This document shows, in pieces, positions 50,192 through 59,590 of a stretch of DNA of 64,000 nt. Origin of the DNA: Exiguobacterium acetylicum (GTDB lineage: Bacteria > Bacillota > Bacilli > Exiguobacteriales > Exiguobacteriaceae); assembly GCF_022170825.1 (NCBI RefSeq), contig NZ_CP081878.1, forward strand, positions 1,824,001 through 1,888,000, read 5' to 3'. The notes beneath the pieces were generated by a model. The model was not told where the DNA came from. It saw only the letters and a program-made list of their open reading frames with translations, and did no database searches. Position 1 is the first letter of the stretch. Each line of letters starts with the position of its first letter. Position numbers and translations under genes: made by a program.

Positions 50192-51213
50192 TAATATCCC
50201 TCCAAGCATTTGCGTAATTCGAGTGAGGTATCAGTTCCCTTGCCTACGCTTGCGGACATCGACGTGACGAGATACTTGCCATTGAATGACCCGAAATCTT
50301 TCAACGTAACGACTTGACCTGCGAAGACGTTCAAGAACCCTGCCAATACGACAGAAAAGGTGATCGCATCCTTATTCGCTTCACGTAGCTTTTTACGAGC
50401 AAGCGTCGCCGCTGCCGCTGATGATTTGACCTCTTCATTGATGTAAAGGACGCGAGACGTCGCGGGTGCCTTCGATGGCGTGAAAACATAGCGATAGGTC
50501 TTCTTCTTTTTGGGGTCGGTATATTTGACGGAACACGAGCGGTACATCGTCGTCAAAGCGTCTTTACCACTATATGACTTCATTGCTTTATCCTTACGCG
50601 AGATGATCATGACACTCGTTCCTTTTTCCAAACGTTCCTCATCCAAGATGATGATCTTCTTGTTCGCTACCTTCAGGGACAGACCAGCATCTCCGCATAA
50701 CTTCATCAGAAACGCCAGATCCGTCTGTCCTTCCTGGTCAATCCGGTCGTACGACGGGTTCTCGTCTGCTGAAAAGTAGAGAGACATTCCATTCGCTTTC
50801 GCGATGGCTCCCGCTATCGCTTTCAGACTACTTTTCTCCCACGCGCGTGACTTACCAGATTTCCGCAAAGAAGAACTTTCAGGAACTGACAAGCCGCGGA
50901 CGTTCGACGTCATCGGTGGTCCACTGATACCGAGTTCGTCAATTTCAAAGATGCCCAGGAAGCGGGATTTCGCTTTCGAGTCGTCCCATCCCGTCGAAAC
51001 GAGCAAGGACGCCTTCAAGACCGAACCTTTTTTCGGACGCCATTGATTGTTCCAGCGTCCTTCCCGATCACTGAGCGTCAAGCTGAGACTATCCGATTCA
51101 CCCGATAAGTTGTCTCTGAAAGACAACGACTCGATGAAGTCTTCAATCTCAGTCGTGACGTTGACATTGTCATAGATGACATCTGGTCGAATTCTTCTCC
51201 CGACGCTGCTCAT
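50191..51213 (-). CDS. Phage late control D / tail hub protein (gpD)
   Basis: 340 residues from ATG 51213, overlapping gene X by 4 bp (ATGA). LSLTLSDREGRW, LGIFEIDELGISGP and the LKAIAGAIAKANGM...YDRIDQEGQTDLAFLMKLCGDAGLSLKVANKKI block are typical of the gpD/gp27-like hub. Sits between tape measure and spike. Confidence 0.88.
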   Translation of the reverse strand: MSSVGRRIRPDVIYDNVNVTTEIEDFIESLSFRDNLSGESDSLSLTLSDREGRWNNQWRPKKGSVLKASLLVSTGWDDSKAKSRFLGIFEIDELGISGPPMTSNVRGLSVPESSSLRKSGKSRAWEKSSLKAIAGAIAKANGMSLYFSADENPSYDRIDQEGQTDLAFLMKLCGDAGLSLKVANKKIIILDEERLEKGTSVMIISRKDKAMKSYSGKDALTTMYRSCSVKYTDPKKKKTYRYVFTPSKAPATSRVLYINEEVKSSAAAATLARKKLREANKDAITFSVVLAGFLNVFAGQVVTLKDFGSFNGKYLVTSMSASVGKGTDTSLELRKCLEGY

Positions 51214-51467
51214 CCGTATGCACCTGCCCCGAGTGATGGTTCCGTCATTTCGGCATCCCCATCGCCTTCGAGCCATTCGGGTTCATCTGTGTAGATCATT
51301 TCTTGTGGTGGTTCCGGGATTTGCAACGACACACCCGCTGAAAAGATGAGGGTCAGACGATGCCGCGGATTACTCGCTACAATCTCCGGGAACAAATATT
51401 CACTTCCAAGTTCGCGTAGGGCGATCCGATCAAACGTATCGCCCGACAACGTGACATAGGTTTTCAT
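51210..51467 (-). CDS. Tail protein X (LysM-like)
   Basis: 85 residues. TYVTLSGDTFDRIALRELGSEYLFPEIVASNPRHR is the gpX LysM-type fold. Acidic C-terminus. ATG 51467 12 bp after the tape measure stop, with GGAGGTGCAGGG upstream. Confidence 0.88.
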   Translation of the reverse strand: MKTYVTLSGDTFDRIALRELGSEYLFPEIVASNPRHRLTLIFSAGVSLQIPEPPQEMIYTDEPEWLEGDGDAEMTEPSLGAGAYG

Positions 51468-51479
51468 CCCTGCACCTCC

Positions 51480-54400
51480 TTATGCAAACCGTGTCCGGTT
51501 CCGATCTGATTCATGTTGGCGTAACCAGCGCATGAACTTCGCTTCTAAATCTGCTTCTTTTTCTTCATCGATCCGTCTGAGCATCTCTTCATCGACATTG
51601 CCTTTGATGTGATAGACAGGCGAGTAGACGAACTGAGCGGAGGTACTCATCGAACCATTCGAGACTGGTGAAGCATCTGACGTGAACAAGCTCCGCAACG
51701 GGTTGATGCCTTGTTCCTTTTTCATGCCGAGTCGTGAACCGATCGTCGACAGCAGGTGTGCCGCTCGTCCTCGCTTACTTGGTGACAGCGGGATGATGGC
51801 TTCCGGACCAGCTTCACCGACGAGCCCCATGTGTGGGCGATTGATGATGCCACCGTTTTTATACGGTAAGTAAGCACCACCACGCATCATGCTCCGAATA
51901 CCCGGATGATTCATGATTCCACCATACCGACCATCCATGTAGCGGATTGCGGCAAGAGCGGAATCGAGCGGGTTTCTCCGGTTATTGTGACCCGGGTACT
52001 TCCAGCGCTGGAACGTCGAGTTGATGATCTGGAAGAGTCCGACGGACGGATCACCACGCTGGGCGTTGATGTCCCAATCATTGATCGCGTTCGGATTGAA
52101 TCCAGATTCCTTTTGCGCGATCGTCATCATCGGACCAAGCAAGCTAAGCGGTTTACTCGTCATCATCAACGCTTGTGAGATGGCTTTTCTCGCCATTTCG
52201 GCACCTTGCCCGTTGAAGGCTGCACCGAGACTCGATGCAGACATGTCCGGTAGTTTTCCTTTAAGGTACTTCGTTGCATGTTTTTTGATCATCGAGAACG
52301 CGCCACTTGCGATAGCACTTAAATTTTTCGGTAAGGTTGGTACACCGACACCGAACACTTCTAATGCTTTCGATAGCAGTTTAGATGGATTCGAAACGTA
52401 ATCGTAGACATCAAACGCAATGTCCTTCGCTTTTCCAGCCTTGTCCATCGCGTAATCTTTCGCTGTTGTCGCCTTATCCTTGACGTAACTGCCTGCTGTT
52501 TTCAACGCATCCGTCACCGTACCGTTTTTGTAGGCAGGTATGTTGTACCGCTCCATCAGCATCCGTGTATCACGGGCATTGATGACTTGCGTACCTTTCG
52601 GAAGGTTCATCAACGTGTCGCGTGCTGGACTCATCCCGACAAAGCCACTTGGTGTGCGATACAATTCGGGACCTGCGTTTGTTCCACGTCCATCGCCGAG
52701 GATTGCTGGACCACCTGGGTGTCCTTTCGTTCCTCTAGCGTATTGCGGAACGGGCCACTGTTCGAGCGTGATATCGACACCCACTTTTCCGAGTGCCCAG
52801 TTCAGACCTTTGATGACGCCATTGACCACTTTTCCGATTCCTTTTAGCAATTTGTTGCCAAGCGATGTAATCCCAGATTGCGCTTTGCTTGCCATGTTTC
52901 GGATTCCTTCACCCATTTTCCCAGGTAAAGCACGTGCCCCGGAAACGATGTCATCGAAAATCTTTTTGACACCATTCCACATCGATCTGGCAATCGAAAC
53001 CGCCGATTCTTTTGCACTGCGGAATCCACTTGCAATTCGCGAACCCATATTGGTCACGAAATTTTGAGCACTCGTCACACCTGATGAAAATGCCGATTTA
53101 ATAGCGGACCATAAATTTGAGATGATCGTTGTCGCGTTTGATTTCAGATTCCCGAAGATTCTAAGTGCTTTCGAGACAAGACCGGAAGCATATCCGTAGG
53201 CTGCATTCGCTCCTGATAAGAAATAAGACTTCACAGAACTCCATAGCTGCATGATTATATTAACTGCATTCGATTTCAAACTACGGAAAATTTGTAACGC
53301 TCTCGTCACAAGACTCATTGCATAACCATAAGCCGCACTTGCTCCGGACAAGAAGAAAGATTTCACTGAATTCCAGAGTTGAAGGACGATGCCAACGATA
53401 CTCGATCGCGCATTCTGGAACCGTATGATCGTCTTGACGAACATTCCCAGCACGAAGTTATACGCTCCAGTCGCACCAGCGGAAAAGAAGGACTTTATTC
53501 CAGACCACATGCCGGAAATCTGCGAGACAGCACCCGTCTTCAAACGAACCAAGGCTTGTCCGATTTTTGAACCCCATCCACTGACCAGTAGATAAGCGTC
53601 ATCAATTCCTCGGGTGAACCACGATTTAATCGAAACCCACAATGCCTTGACGCTTGTGACCATTCCGAGACCCATCGCCTTGACTCCACCAATGATTCGT
53701 CCGAGAAACATCAAATTGACGTAGTTCCAGACGAACTGAATCGCTCCGAAGAAGAGTTGCTTGACGCCTTGCCACATTTTCGAAAAATCACCCGTAAACA
53801 ACCCAGCAAAAATCCGTACAATTCCCATGATCATATTTATCGCGCCCTGGATGACGCCTTGGACGTTTTTCCAGATCGACATCAGAATCGGGACAATTAC
53901 CGGTGCCAAAAATTGAATGATTTTTGAAATTCCGGAAAACACATTTTGGACCGCTTGAACAATTTGCGCACCGTCCGTCGCCCAGAATGAGATAATTTGC
54001 CGAGCAATTCCCATAATGAACGTCCCGATTTGTACAAAAATCGGCTTCAGAACCGTTAAAATCGTACGCACGACGCCAATGATTCCGCCAATGACTGCAC
54101 CAACTGTTTTAAACACATTCGAAACAGCCGAGACGATCATCGGACCGTTATTCTGCCAAAATGTATACAGCGTCATAAAGGCTTGCGTCGCAACCGACGC
54201 AATACTTCGAAACGCGCTCAACGCCTGGGCACCAAGTGCGCGGAAGGTCGGAGCGATATTTTGGAGGACACTTGACACGCGAGACCGCAAGGAATCGAAC
54301 TGTCCAGTCGAACCAGTGACCATCTCTTGGATGATTTGTGCAAAGCTCTTGATGGCAATCCCTGCGTTCAAAGCTTTACTGATCAATCCGGTGAGCGCGT

Positions 54401-55391
54401 CGAGTCCGGTCAAGACCGCTGGACCTAATGGCGCGACCTGTTTGATCACACCACCTAAAATACCGCCTAGATTCCCGAGTAGACTCAGGAAAGTCGGTGT
54501 ATTCTGTTTCGCGTATTCGATGAACGTCTTGAAACCTTCTGATTTCGAGAGACTGGCTGCCCATTGCGAAAAGCCACGTGCCGCTCCGACCATCCCACTT
54601 TCGACGGATGCTGTGATCGGTGTGAACGCCTGCAAGAGGCTGAACAAGCCTTTTGTCGTATGACCGATCGTCTTCATCAGCGCTACGAGCGAACCCGCTG
54701 CACTATCTGAAATCCAATTGAAGATGCTTTTCATATCCTTCGAACCGAGATCGTTCTGCATATCTTTCAGCAATCCATTCACCGCACCGCTGACGTTGTG
54801 AATCGTCGGCTTCATCAACTCGAGTCCTTGCTTGGCAATCGAGAGTGACGTGGCGAATCCTTTAAAGATTGGCTCTTCGAAACTGGTGACGAATCCCTTC
54901 CAGTACTTCTTGAAGTTCTGCAGGTTCTTCAGCGCACCTTGTTGCGCCTTACTCATGTCCGCATAGACGGCCGCTAGTTCTTGCTGGGCTTTCTTTCGCT
55001 CTTCAGCTGTATCGGCATCCGCGATCTTGTCTTCTGCTTTCTTCACTTCGTCCGCTGCGTCAAACACCTTTCGTAGTGCAGCCGCCGCGACGACACCATA
55101 TGCCGCTGCTCCAGCTCCCGCTGACGCAAAGGATGCACCGACCGCACCGACACCTGCGACGACGGGCGCTGTCATAGCGGTGACGCCACCAAGCGCGTTC
55201 GTGATCGCAGAAACGGCACTGACTGCTTTTAATGTCGTCACAGACATCTTCGCCATCTTGTCACGCGCATCTTCCGTCTTTTCTTCCAGCTTCGAAATCT
55301 GTCTCTGCGCAGAACTGAAAGCGGCACGCATCGAGGAATTGACCTGACCCGCTAAATGGAACGCAATCTCATATACCCGTGGACTAGCCAT
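51480..55391 (-). CDS. Tail tape measure protein with internal repeats and SLT domain
   Basis: 1303 residues. N-terminal coiled coil (about 10-50), a chain of hydrophobic helices (60-110, 410-560), four 44-residue repeats (617-792; consensus K-S/x-x-W-S-x-V/I-K-S-F-F-x-S-G-A-x-A-A-Y), a glycine-rich segment with PGGPAILGDGRG, and near the C-terminus a soluble lytic transglycosylase-like domain (about 1085-1160; AQKESGFNPNAIND with catalytic Glu, GLFQIINSTF, AAIRYMDGRYG). Sets tail length and locally opens the wall. Overlaps the chaperone -1 frame by 8 bp. Confidence 0.93.
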   Translation of the reverse strand: MASPRVYEIAFHLAGQVNSSMRAAFSSAQRQISKLEEKTEDARDKMAKMSVTTLKAVSAVSAITNALGGVTAMTAPVVAGVGAVGASFASAGAGAAAYGVVAAAALRKVFDAADEVKKAEDKIADADTAEERKKAQQELAAVYADMSKAQQGALKNLQNFKKYWKGFVTSFEEPIFKGFATSLSIAKQGLELMKPTIHNVSGAVNGLLKDMQNDLGSKDMKSIFNWISDSAAGSLVALMKTIGHTTKGLFSLLQAFTPITASVESGMVGAARGFSQWAASLSKSEGFKTFIEYAKQNTPTFLSLLGNLGGILGGVIKQVAPLGPAVLTGLDALTGLISKALNAGIAIKSFAQIIQEMVTGSTGQFDSLRSRVSSVLQNIAPTFRALGAQALSAFRSIASVATQAFMTLYTFWQNNGPMIVSAVSNVFKTVGAVIGGIIGVVRTILTVLKPIFVQIGTFIMGIARQIISFWATDGAQIVQAVQNVFSGISKIIQFLAPVIVPILMSIWKNVQGVIQGAINMIMGIVRIFAGLFTGDFSKMWQGVKQLFFGAIQFVWNYVNLMFLGRIIGGVKAMGLGMVTSVKALWVSIKSWFTRGIDDAYLLVSGWGSKIGQALVRLKTGAVSQISGMWSGIKSFFSAGATGAYNFVLGMFVKTIIRFQNARSSIVGIVLQLWNSVKSFFLSGASAAYGYAMSLVTRALQIFRSLKSNAVNIIMQLWSSVKSYFLSGANAAYGYASGLVSKALRIFGNLKSNATTIISNLWSAIKSAFSSGVTSAQNFVTNMGSRIASGFRSAKESAVSIARSMWNGVKKIFDDIVSGARALPGKMGEGIRNMASKAQSGITSLGNKLLKGIGKVVNGVIKGLNWALGKVGVDITLEQWPVPQYARGTKGHPGGPAILGDGRGTNAGPELYRTPSGFVGMSPARDTLMNLPKGTQVINARDTRMLMERYNIPAYKNGTVTDALKTAGSYVKDKATTAKDYAMDKAGKAKDIAFDVYDYVSNPSKLLSKALEVFGVGVPTLPKNLSAIASGAFSMIKKHATKYLKGKLPDMSASSLGAAFNGQGAEMARKAISQALMMTSKPLSLLGPMMTIAQKESGFNPNAINDWDINAQRGDPSVGLFQIINSTFQRWKYPGHNNRRNPLDSALAAIRYMDGRYGGIMNHPGIRSMMRGGAYLPYKNGGIINRPHMGLVGEAGPEAIIPLSPSKRGRAAHLLSTIGSRLGMKKEQGINPLRSLFTSDASPVSNGSMSTSAQFVYSPVYHIKGNVDEEMLRRIDEEKEADLEAKFMRWLRQHESDRNRTRFA
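53016..53543 (-). repeat. Four 132-bp direct repeats in the tape measure gene
   Basis: Units at 53543-53412, 53411-53280, 53279-53148 and 53147-53016, each 44 codons. Units 2 and 3 are the most similar (SGAxAAYGYA shared); units 1 and 4 are more diverged. Would let tail length change in 44-residue steps by recombination. Confidence 0.85.
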
Positions 55392-55907
55392 CCTTGCTCA
55401 CCTCTTTCATGTCTGTCACAAAGTCACTCAACTCGTACAAGCGCAACTTCAAAAAATAATCGACACTCGTATGCGAGGCAGACGAAAGACGGATGCATAC
55501 TTTACGTACGATCCGTCCAGTCACCTTGATGTAGTGTCGATAGTTCTGTGTTTCAATGATGCCTAGGCGTTCAAAAAAGTGATCACCGTATTCTTGACGA
55601 TGATCGCTTCTTTTGCTGGGAGCTTGTCGAAAAACTGTGTTGGTTGTTTCAATACGTTCGCCGCAATGGCGAAGGCATATCCCATCGAGAGTTCTGGGAT
55701 TGGTGACATGTTGCCCCCAGCAGAGTACACACGATCCGCTTCTAGTAGATCCTCTCCTGTCAGGTCTTCGATGCCAGACAAATCGATGGATGCATACGTC
55801 TTTCCTTCGAAGTTGTACGGTTTTTTGAAGACGATGACGCCTTCCTTCTTTTCGATTGGCTCCTGTGTTGCATCGACTGGTGTTTCTAACGTAGTAGTAT
55901 CTTTCAT
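55384..55907 (-). CDS. Tail assembly chaperone, -1 frameshift fusion product (GT/E+E' type)
   Basis: Long product of a programmed -1 shift: residues 1-112 come from the 55563-55907 frame, then the ribosome slips on T TTT TTG (55578-55572) and continues as ERLGIIETQNYRHYIKVTGRIV... for ~61 residues to the TAG at 55384. This is the arrangement and the same heptamer used by P2 E/E+E'. The fused form bridges tube subunits and tape measure during assembly. Confidence 0.75.
55563..55907 (-). CDS. Tail assembly chaperone, short form (gpE/TAC family)
   Basis: 114 residues. GVIVFKKPYNFEGKTYASIDLSGIEDLTGEDLLEADRVY is the TAC_7-type core; APELSMGYAFAIAANVLKQP-like helix follows. Located between tube and tape measure, as required for this role. 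ATG 55907 follows AGAGGAGAATG. Stop TAG at 55563, three codons after the slippery heptamer. Confidence 0.88.
   Translation of the reverse strand: MKDTTTLETPVDATQEPIEKKEGVIVFKKPYNFEGKTYASIDLSGIEDLTGEDLLEADRVYSAGGNMSPIPELSMGYAFAIAANVLKQPTQFFDKLPAKEAIIVKNTVITFLNA
55572..55578 (-). promoter_or_regulatory. -1 ribosomal frameshift heptamer
   Basis: Zero-frame codons ACT TTT TTG contain T TTT TTG (X XXY YYZ) nine nt before the zero-frame stop; the -1 frame stays open for ~60 codons. GCCTAGGC immediately downstream is self-complementary; no long pseudoknot was derived by eye. Confidence 0.8.
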
Positions 55908-55938
55908 CGCAAATCATTCTCCTCTGTTTGGTTAGTTT

Positions 55939-56457
55939 TTAGATCAGTTTCTTCATGCCGCCGAGTTGGTCTTCCCCATTGAGCTTGTAGATGAAGTTGA
56001 TTTTGTCGAGCTCGAGTAAGACTTTACCGTCTAGTTCGACTTTCATGTAGATGACTTCAAGAACGCTCGTCGTTTCCGTCTGGACGTTGACGCCGATCTT
56101 CCCTGGATTCAGTCCCTTCGGTTGACCTTTCAGTGTGATTTTTAGACCGCGGAAGGATACGACACCTGATGCAAGGTCATAACTTTGTTGCGCTGCTCGC
56201 AGGACAATCGAGCGGTTCTTGTTGCGTTGCAAGTCGAATGATTTATCAAGCAATGCGCGGAACTGCAGTTCGATGGACATCGGACCGAAATGTCCGATGG
56301 AGACACTGTCGTACTCCCCGAGAATACCCGCTCCGGAAACAGTCTCCGTGAGCGGTTCAAGGTTTGGTAACGTCACTTCGCCTGTGACGGCGACCAGTTT
56401 GTTCGTATCGTCATAGACGTTATAGTTGACAATTTTTTCAGGGATTGGATTACTCAT
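55939..56457 (-). CDS. Contractile tail tube protein (P2 FII-like)
   Basis: 172 residues, normal length. NYNVYDDTNKLVAVTGEVTLPNLEPLTETVSGAGILGEY and the C-terminal KVELDGKVLLELDKINFIYKLNGEDQL match the FII tube family. Forms the inner tube. Overlaps the sheath stop by one base (TAATG). Confidence 0.93.
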   Translation of the reverse strand: MSNPIPEKIVNYNVYDDTNKLVAVTGEVTLPNLEPLTETVSGAGILGEYDSVSIGHFGPMSIELQFRALLDKSFDLQRNKNRSIVLRAAQQSYDLASGVVSFRGLKITLKGQPKGLNPGKIGVNVQTETTSVLEVIYMKVELDGKVLLELDKINFIYKLNGEDQLGGMKKLI

Positions 56458-57908
56458 TATTGCCCTCCTCCAAATAATGCGTTAGTCAAGATCGTCGGAT
56501 CGAACTCTAGGATGTTCGTGATTTGTTCCGCTGGTGAGTATGCTGCGAAACGTTGGATGAAGACGATCTTGCCGTTCAGGATATTCGTGACCGGGTTGAG
56601 TTCTTCACGGAACTCCATGACCGCACCCGCGATTTGACCACGTGCGACATAGCCGTTCGCTCGGAGGTTCTCGCTGTCGACGATCGATTCGATAAGACGG
56701 AAGTTCGTCGGATCATCGACTTTCTGGAAGTACGTCAAGATGAACGTGTTGCCCCACCAGTTGAACATGCGACGGATCGTGATGAAACGGTCTTTTGGGT
56801 CGGTCGTGTTCGGATATGCCGCGGTGTTGTTCCCCCATGTCTTCCAGCCATTCCAGTTCAACGCTGTGACAATCCCACTTCCGTTGAGATGGTTCGCTTC
56901 CAACTGATCGAGGTAGACTTCGACGCCATCTTTCCGGACTGCTGCCGTGATTGGGAATCGTTCGTTCGATGGTGATTCGAATGGGACGGAATCGTTCCGC
57001 GCATCGACCGATGCAATCGTCGCTGCGTAAACACTCGAGAAATGGAGTTTCCGGTCACCGATCTTGACCATTGGCCAACAAGCAATCGTGTATTCACTCG
57101 TATAGCCGTTCGTCTCTTTCCATGCCGATACGTCTTCGTACGACTTGACGGTATCGCTGTTCAAGTCACTGACCGCCATCGCCTTGAACGTACCGTTGAT
57201 GCTTTTCGCTTTCGCATCGAGGATGATGCCGACCTCCGGGATGTGACTCCAACCCGGTGCAAGGATCAATCCAGGCAACACATTGAACATCGGATAGACC
57301 GAGCGAATCAATTCAGCACCCTTATATTTTTTCGTGATGGCGTCATATCCGCCGATAATGTCCGTTTTCGTGACAAGTGACGGATCTAATTTGTCGAAGG
57401 TAAGCGTCAAGGCGGCATTCACTGGGACAACCGTACTAAGGAGCGTCAATACTGGTTTACCGTCTTGATTGAAGGCAATGATGTAGTCAACGTTCTTGAC
57501 CAGCGTCGTCGTGTTCTGTTTGACGACGACCGAACTCAATAGGACGCCATCGACATTGACGACACCTTTCCCCGCGACGAGCGTCAGCGGATGCGACGGG
57601 ACATTGACTTTATGGACTGCTGGGTCCAAGACGTTAATGAAGACGACAGGTGCGACGGACGCGACTTGGAACGACGCATAGATGGCTTCACATAATGTAA
57701 ACGCGCTGAAGTTATCGCTGTAGCCGAGCATATCGACTGCGGCACTCCGCGTATACGCTAGGATAGGTTTGTTGACGGCTGCCGTCGGATCCGCTGTCAA
57801 GTGGACCGGTGCCGTACCGATGACGACTTGGATACTTGAATCCGCTGTGATCGGTGGCGTAACGGACGTCGGGTTTTCCAGTAGGTTAATTCCGTGTTCG
57901 TAAGGCAT
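56457..57908 (-). CDS. Tail sheath protein (P2 FI-like)
   Basis: 483 residues. HGINLLENPTSVTPPITADSSIQVVIGTAPVH start, LILAPGWSHIPEVGIILDAKAKSI, and ...NTTDPKDRFITIRRMFNWWGNTFILTYFQKVDDPTNFRLIESIVDS near the C-terminus are contractile sheath blocks. Stacks as rings around the tube. Confidence 0.95.
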   Translation of the reverse strand: MPYEHGINLLENPTSVTPPITADSSIQVVIGTAPVHLTADPTAAVNKPILAYTRSAAVDMLGYSDNFSAFTLCEAIYASFQVASVAPVVFINVLDPAVHKVNVPSHPLTLVAGKGVVNVDGVLLSSVVVKQNTTTLVKNVDYIIAFNQDGKPVLTLLSTVVPVNAALTLTFDKLDPSLVTKTDIIGGYDAITKKYKGAELIRSVYPMFNVLPGLILAPGWSHIPEVGIILDAKAKSINGTFKAMAVSDLNSDTVKSYEDVSAWKETNGYTSEYTIACWPMVKIGDRKLHFSSVYAATIASVDARNDSVPFESPSNERFPITAAVRKDGVEVYLDQLEANHLNGSGIVTALNWNGWKTWGNNTAAYPNTTDPKDRFITIRRMFNWWGNTFILTYFQKVDDPTNFRLIESIVDSENLRANGYVARGQIAGAVMEFREELNPVTNILNGKIVFIQRFAAYSPAEQITNILEFDPTILTNALFGGGQ

Positions 57909-58222
57909 TATTGTTCACTCCCTGCGTATTCTAAAATGGCTTGCGATAGGACGGCTTCTTTAGAACCTAATTCTTTCGCTGATTGCTCGGATGCCGCCAG
58001 TTGGTCGACTGGAATCAACATTCCGCGGATCGCTGGACATTTTGAGATGTGTTCCTCGACGTAAGGTGGTAATCCGTTTTGGAAGACGGCGTATTTTTGA
58101 AGGTTCTTCAAACTGGGACCGACATAGATCGACGTGACCACTTGTTGTCGCACTTCCGGTACATCCACTGGTGCGACGTCGACTTGCTCGACATCGACTT
58201 GTTTGTCTTTTCGTGTACTCAT
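57908..58222 (-). CDS. Small phage protein upstream of sheath
   Basis: 104 residues. V/D-rich N-terminus then VTSIYVGPSLKNLQKYAVFQNGLPPYVEEHISKCPAIRGMLIP, a compact alpha/beta pattern seen in short proteins just before sheath genes in Bacillales myophages. Role unknown. ATG overlaps the neighbour's stop (4 bp). Confidence 0.7.
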   Translation of the reverse strand: MSTRKDKQVDVEQVDVAPVDVPEVRQQVVTSIYVGPSLKNLQKYAVFQNGLPPYVEEHISKCPAIRGMLIPVDQLAASEQSAKELGSKEAVLSQAILEYAGSEQ

Positions 58223-58701
58223 AAGAGAGATTCCACATCCGTTCTCGTGTGATTTGGTGTTGCAAAGTCTAATTCAAGGACGCCGATGAAATACGGGTCG
58301 GTGTCTTCTTCATTGATCCGCCATTTCAGAGGTAATTCCAGTTCATACTTGCCATCGATGATGGGACGTTTGATCAAATCCTCTTCAATGTCGTTCATGA
58401 TCTGAACGAGATCGATGTACCCGTTGTTGCTCGAGATGCCTGATACCTCGAACGCATCGAACGTTCCGACGATCAGACCGATTTTCGACATCGGTTGAAT
58501 CTGTTCCGTCTGCCCACTTCCCTCGATCATCTTGACGATGATGAATGGGAACGGCGAATCTTCCTCACTCGTCTTCTCTGGCAAGCGTTGCTTGTGAATG
58601 GTGACGGGTGCCGTCTCGCCGCTCGGTGTCGGAAACTGCTTATTCGCGAACAACATCCGTAATCGGTCTTCTAGCGTCGTCTGTAATCCAATCGGAATCA
58701 T
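58219..58701 (-). CDS. Phage tail-completion-region protein
   Basis: 160 residues, mixed alpha/beta; contains FPFIIVKMIEGSGQT and VQIMNDIEEDLIKRPIIDGKYELELPLKWRINEEDTDPYFIGVLELDF, the layout of head-tail or tail terminator-like proteins. Between minor tail Z-like and the 57908 gene. Assignment by position. Confidence 0.65.
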   Translation of the reverse strand: MIPIGLQTTLEDRLRMLFANKQFPTPSGETAPVTIHKQRLPEKTSEEDSPFPFIIVKMIEGSGQTEQIQPMSKIGLIVGTFDAFEVSGISSNNGYIDLVQIMNDIEEDLIKRPIIDGKYELELPLKWRINEEDTDPYFIGVLELDFATPNHTRTDVESLL

Positions 58702-59264
58702 TCTTGTAACCCCCTGCTCAAGATGCGGTCGATTTCGTGATCCAACCGACGATAGAAGGTGTTGCGTCCTTCAATATTGATTTGTCTTCGGTTGACGTCG
58801 TTGTCGAGCATCTGCGGCACCGACGGACCGAACAATCGATCAATCGGTAACCGACGGTCCGTTTGCCGCTTGAAGACCTTGATGCCATGGACATCAGCGA
58901 CGAAAGCGCCTTTCAGTTTCTTGGCACCCGTCTTCTTGACGGCTGCCTTGATTGGTGTTTTTCGGTTCGGTGACACTTTTCTCGGGGATACCTTGAACCG
59001 GTCGAGCGGAATCAGATTGCCGCGACTGACGACGATGGCATCGATGTTGGCACGTGTAGCACGTGTTTTCGAAATCGTCTTTTTGATGTCCGTTGCCTTG
59101 ATGTGATAGCTCTTCCGCGTTTCCTTGCTGATGTTCGTCGCAACATTCGTCATGGCACGGTTCAAAGCGGAAGCGACGACTTGCGGGGCTTTCTTCTCGA
59201 ACGCGCCCAGTCGCCGTTTCACTTCATCCGTAACGGACTCGTTAACATTGATGGTCGGTCTCAT
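58698..59264 (-). CDS. Minor tail protein Z-like (HK97 gp10/GpZ type)
   Basis: 188 residues. FEKKAPQVVASALNRAMTNVATNISKETRKSYHIKATDIKKTI at the N-terminus matches the prophage minor tail Z family; basic and helical. Completes the tail at the neck. 4-bp overlaps with both neighbours. Confidence 0.78.
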   Translation of the reverse strand: MRPTINVNESVTDEVKRRLGAFEKKAPQVVASALNRAMTNVATNISKETRKSYHIKATDIKKTISKTRATRANIDAIVVSRGNLIPLDRFKVSPRKVSPNRKTPIKAAVKKTGAKKLKGAFVADVHGIKVFKRQTDRRLPIDRLFGPSVPQMLDNDVNRRQINIEGRNTFYRRLDHEIDRILSRGLQE

Positions 59265-59581
59265 GACATCATCCCTTCGAGCACAATCGTGTATACACCA
59301 GCGGACTCTCTCAATTCCATGATGGAATAACTAACATTCTTGATGAGCAACCGCTGTCCTCGGAACGGACGTTTCGTGAACAAGACGCTCGGCGCATAGA
59401 AAAGGAGCTCACCACGTGTAAGCCCCTCACCATCTGCTTTGAAGTTGTATTTTTCTAACGCATATTCATCAAACACGACCGGGAGGGTATCGACACCGAT
59501 GATCACTTCGTCTGCGAATTCCTCCGCGTTGAAGAAGGTACCGAACAAGTCCACTGTGATTTGTTCCTTGAACATACTCAT
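59261..59581 (-). CDS. Phage head-tail joining-region protein
   Basis: 106 residues: FGTFFNAEEFADEVIIGVDTLPVVFDEYALEKYNF then a beta-rich end (GQRLLIKNVSYSIMELRESAGVYTIVLEG), resembling the lambda FII-like connector size class. Family not certain. Confidence 0.65.
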   Translation of the reverse strand: MSMFKEQITVDLFGTFFNAEEFADEVIIGVDTLPVVFDEYALEKYNFKADGEGLTRGELLFYAPSVLFTKRPFRGQRLLIKNVSYSIMELRESAGVYTIVLEGMMS

Positions 59582-59590
59582 GACGCGACC

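Noticed and set aside
54016-54663. 215-codon plus-strand frame
   Set aside because: Antisense of the tape measure gene; no ribosome site and typical shadow composition.
55384-55917. 177-codon frame beginning MICDERYYYV as an independent gene
   Set aside because: Its first ~115 codons are the out-of-frame shadow of the tail chaperone; only the last ~60 are translated, by -1 frameshift.
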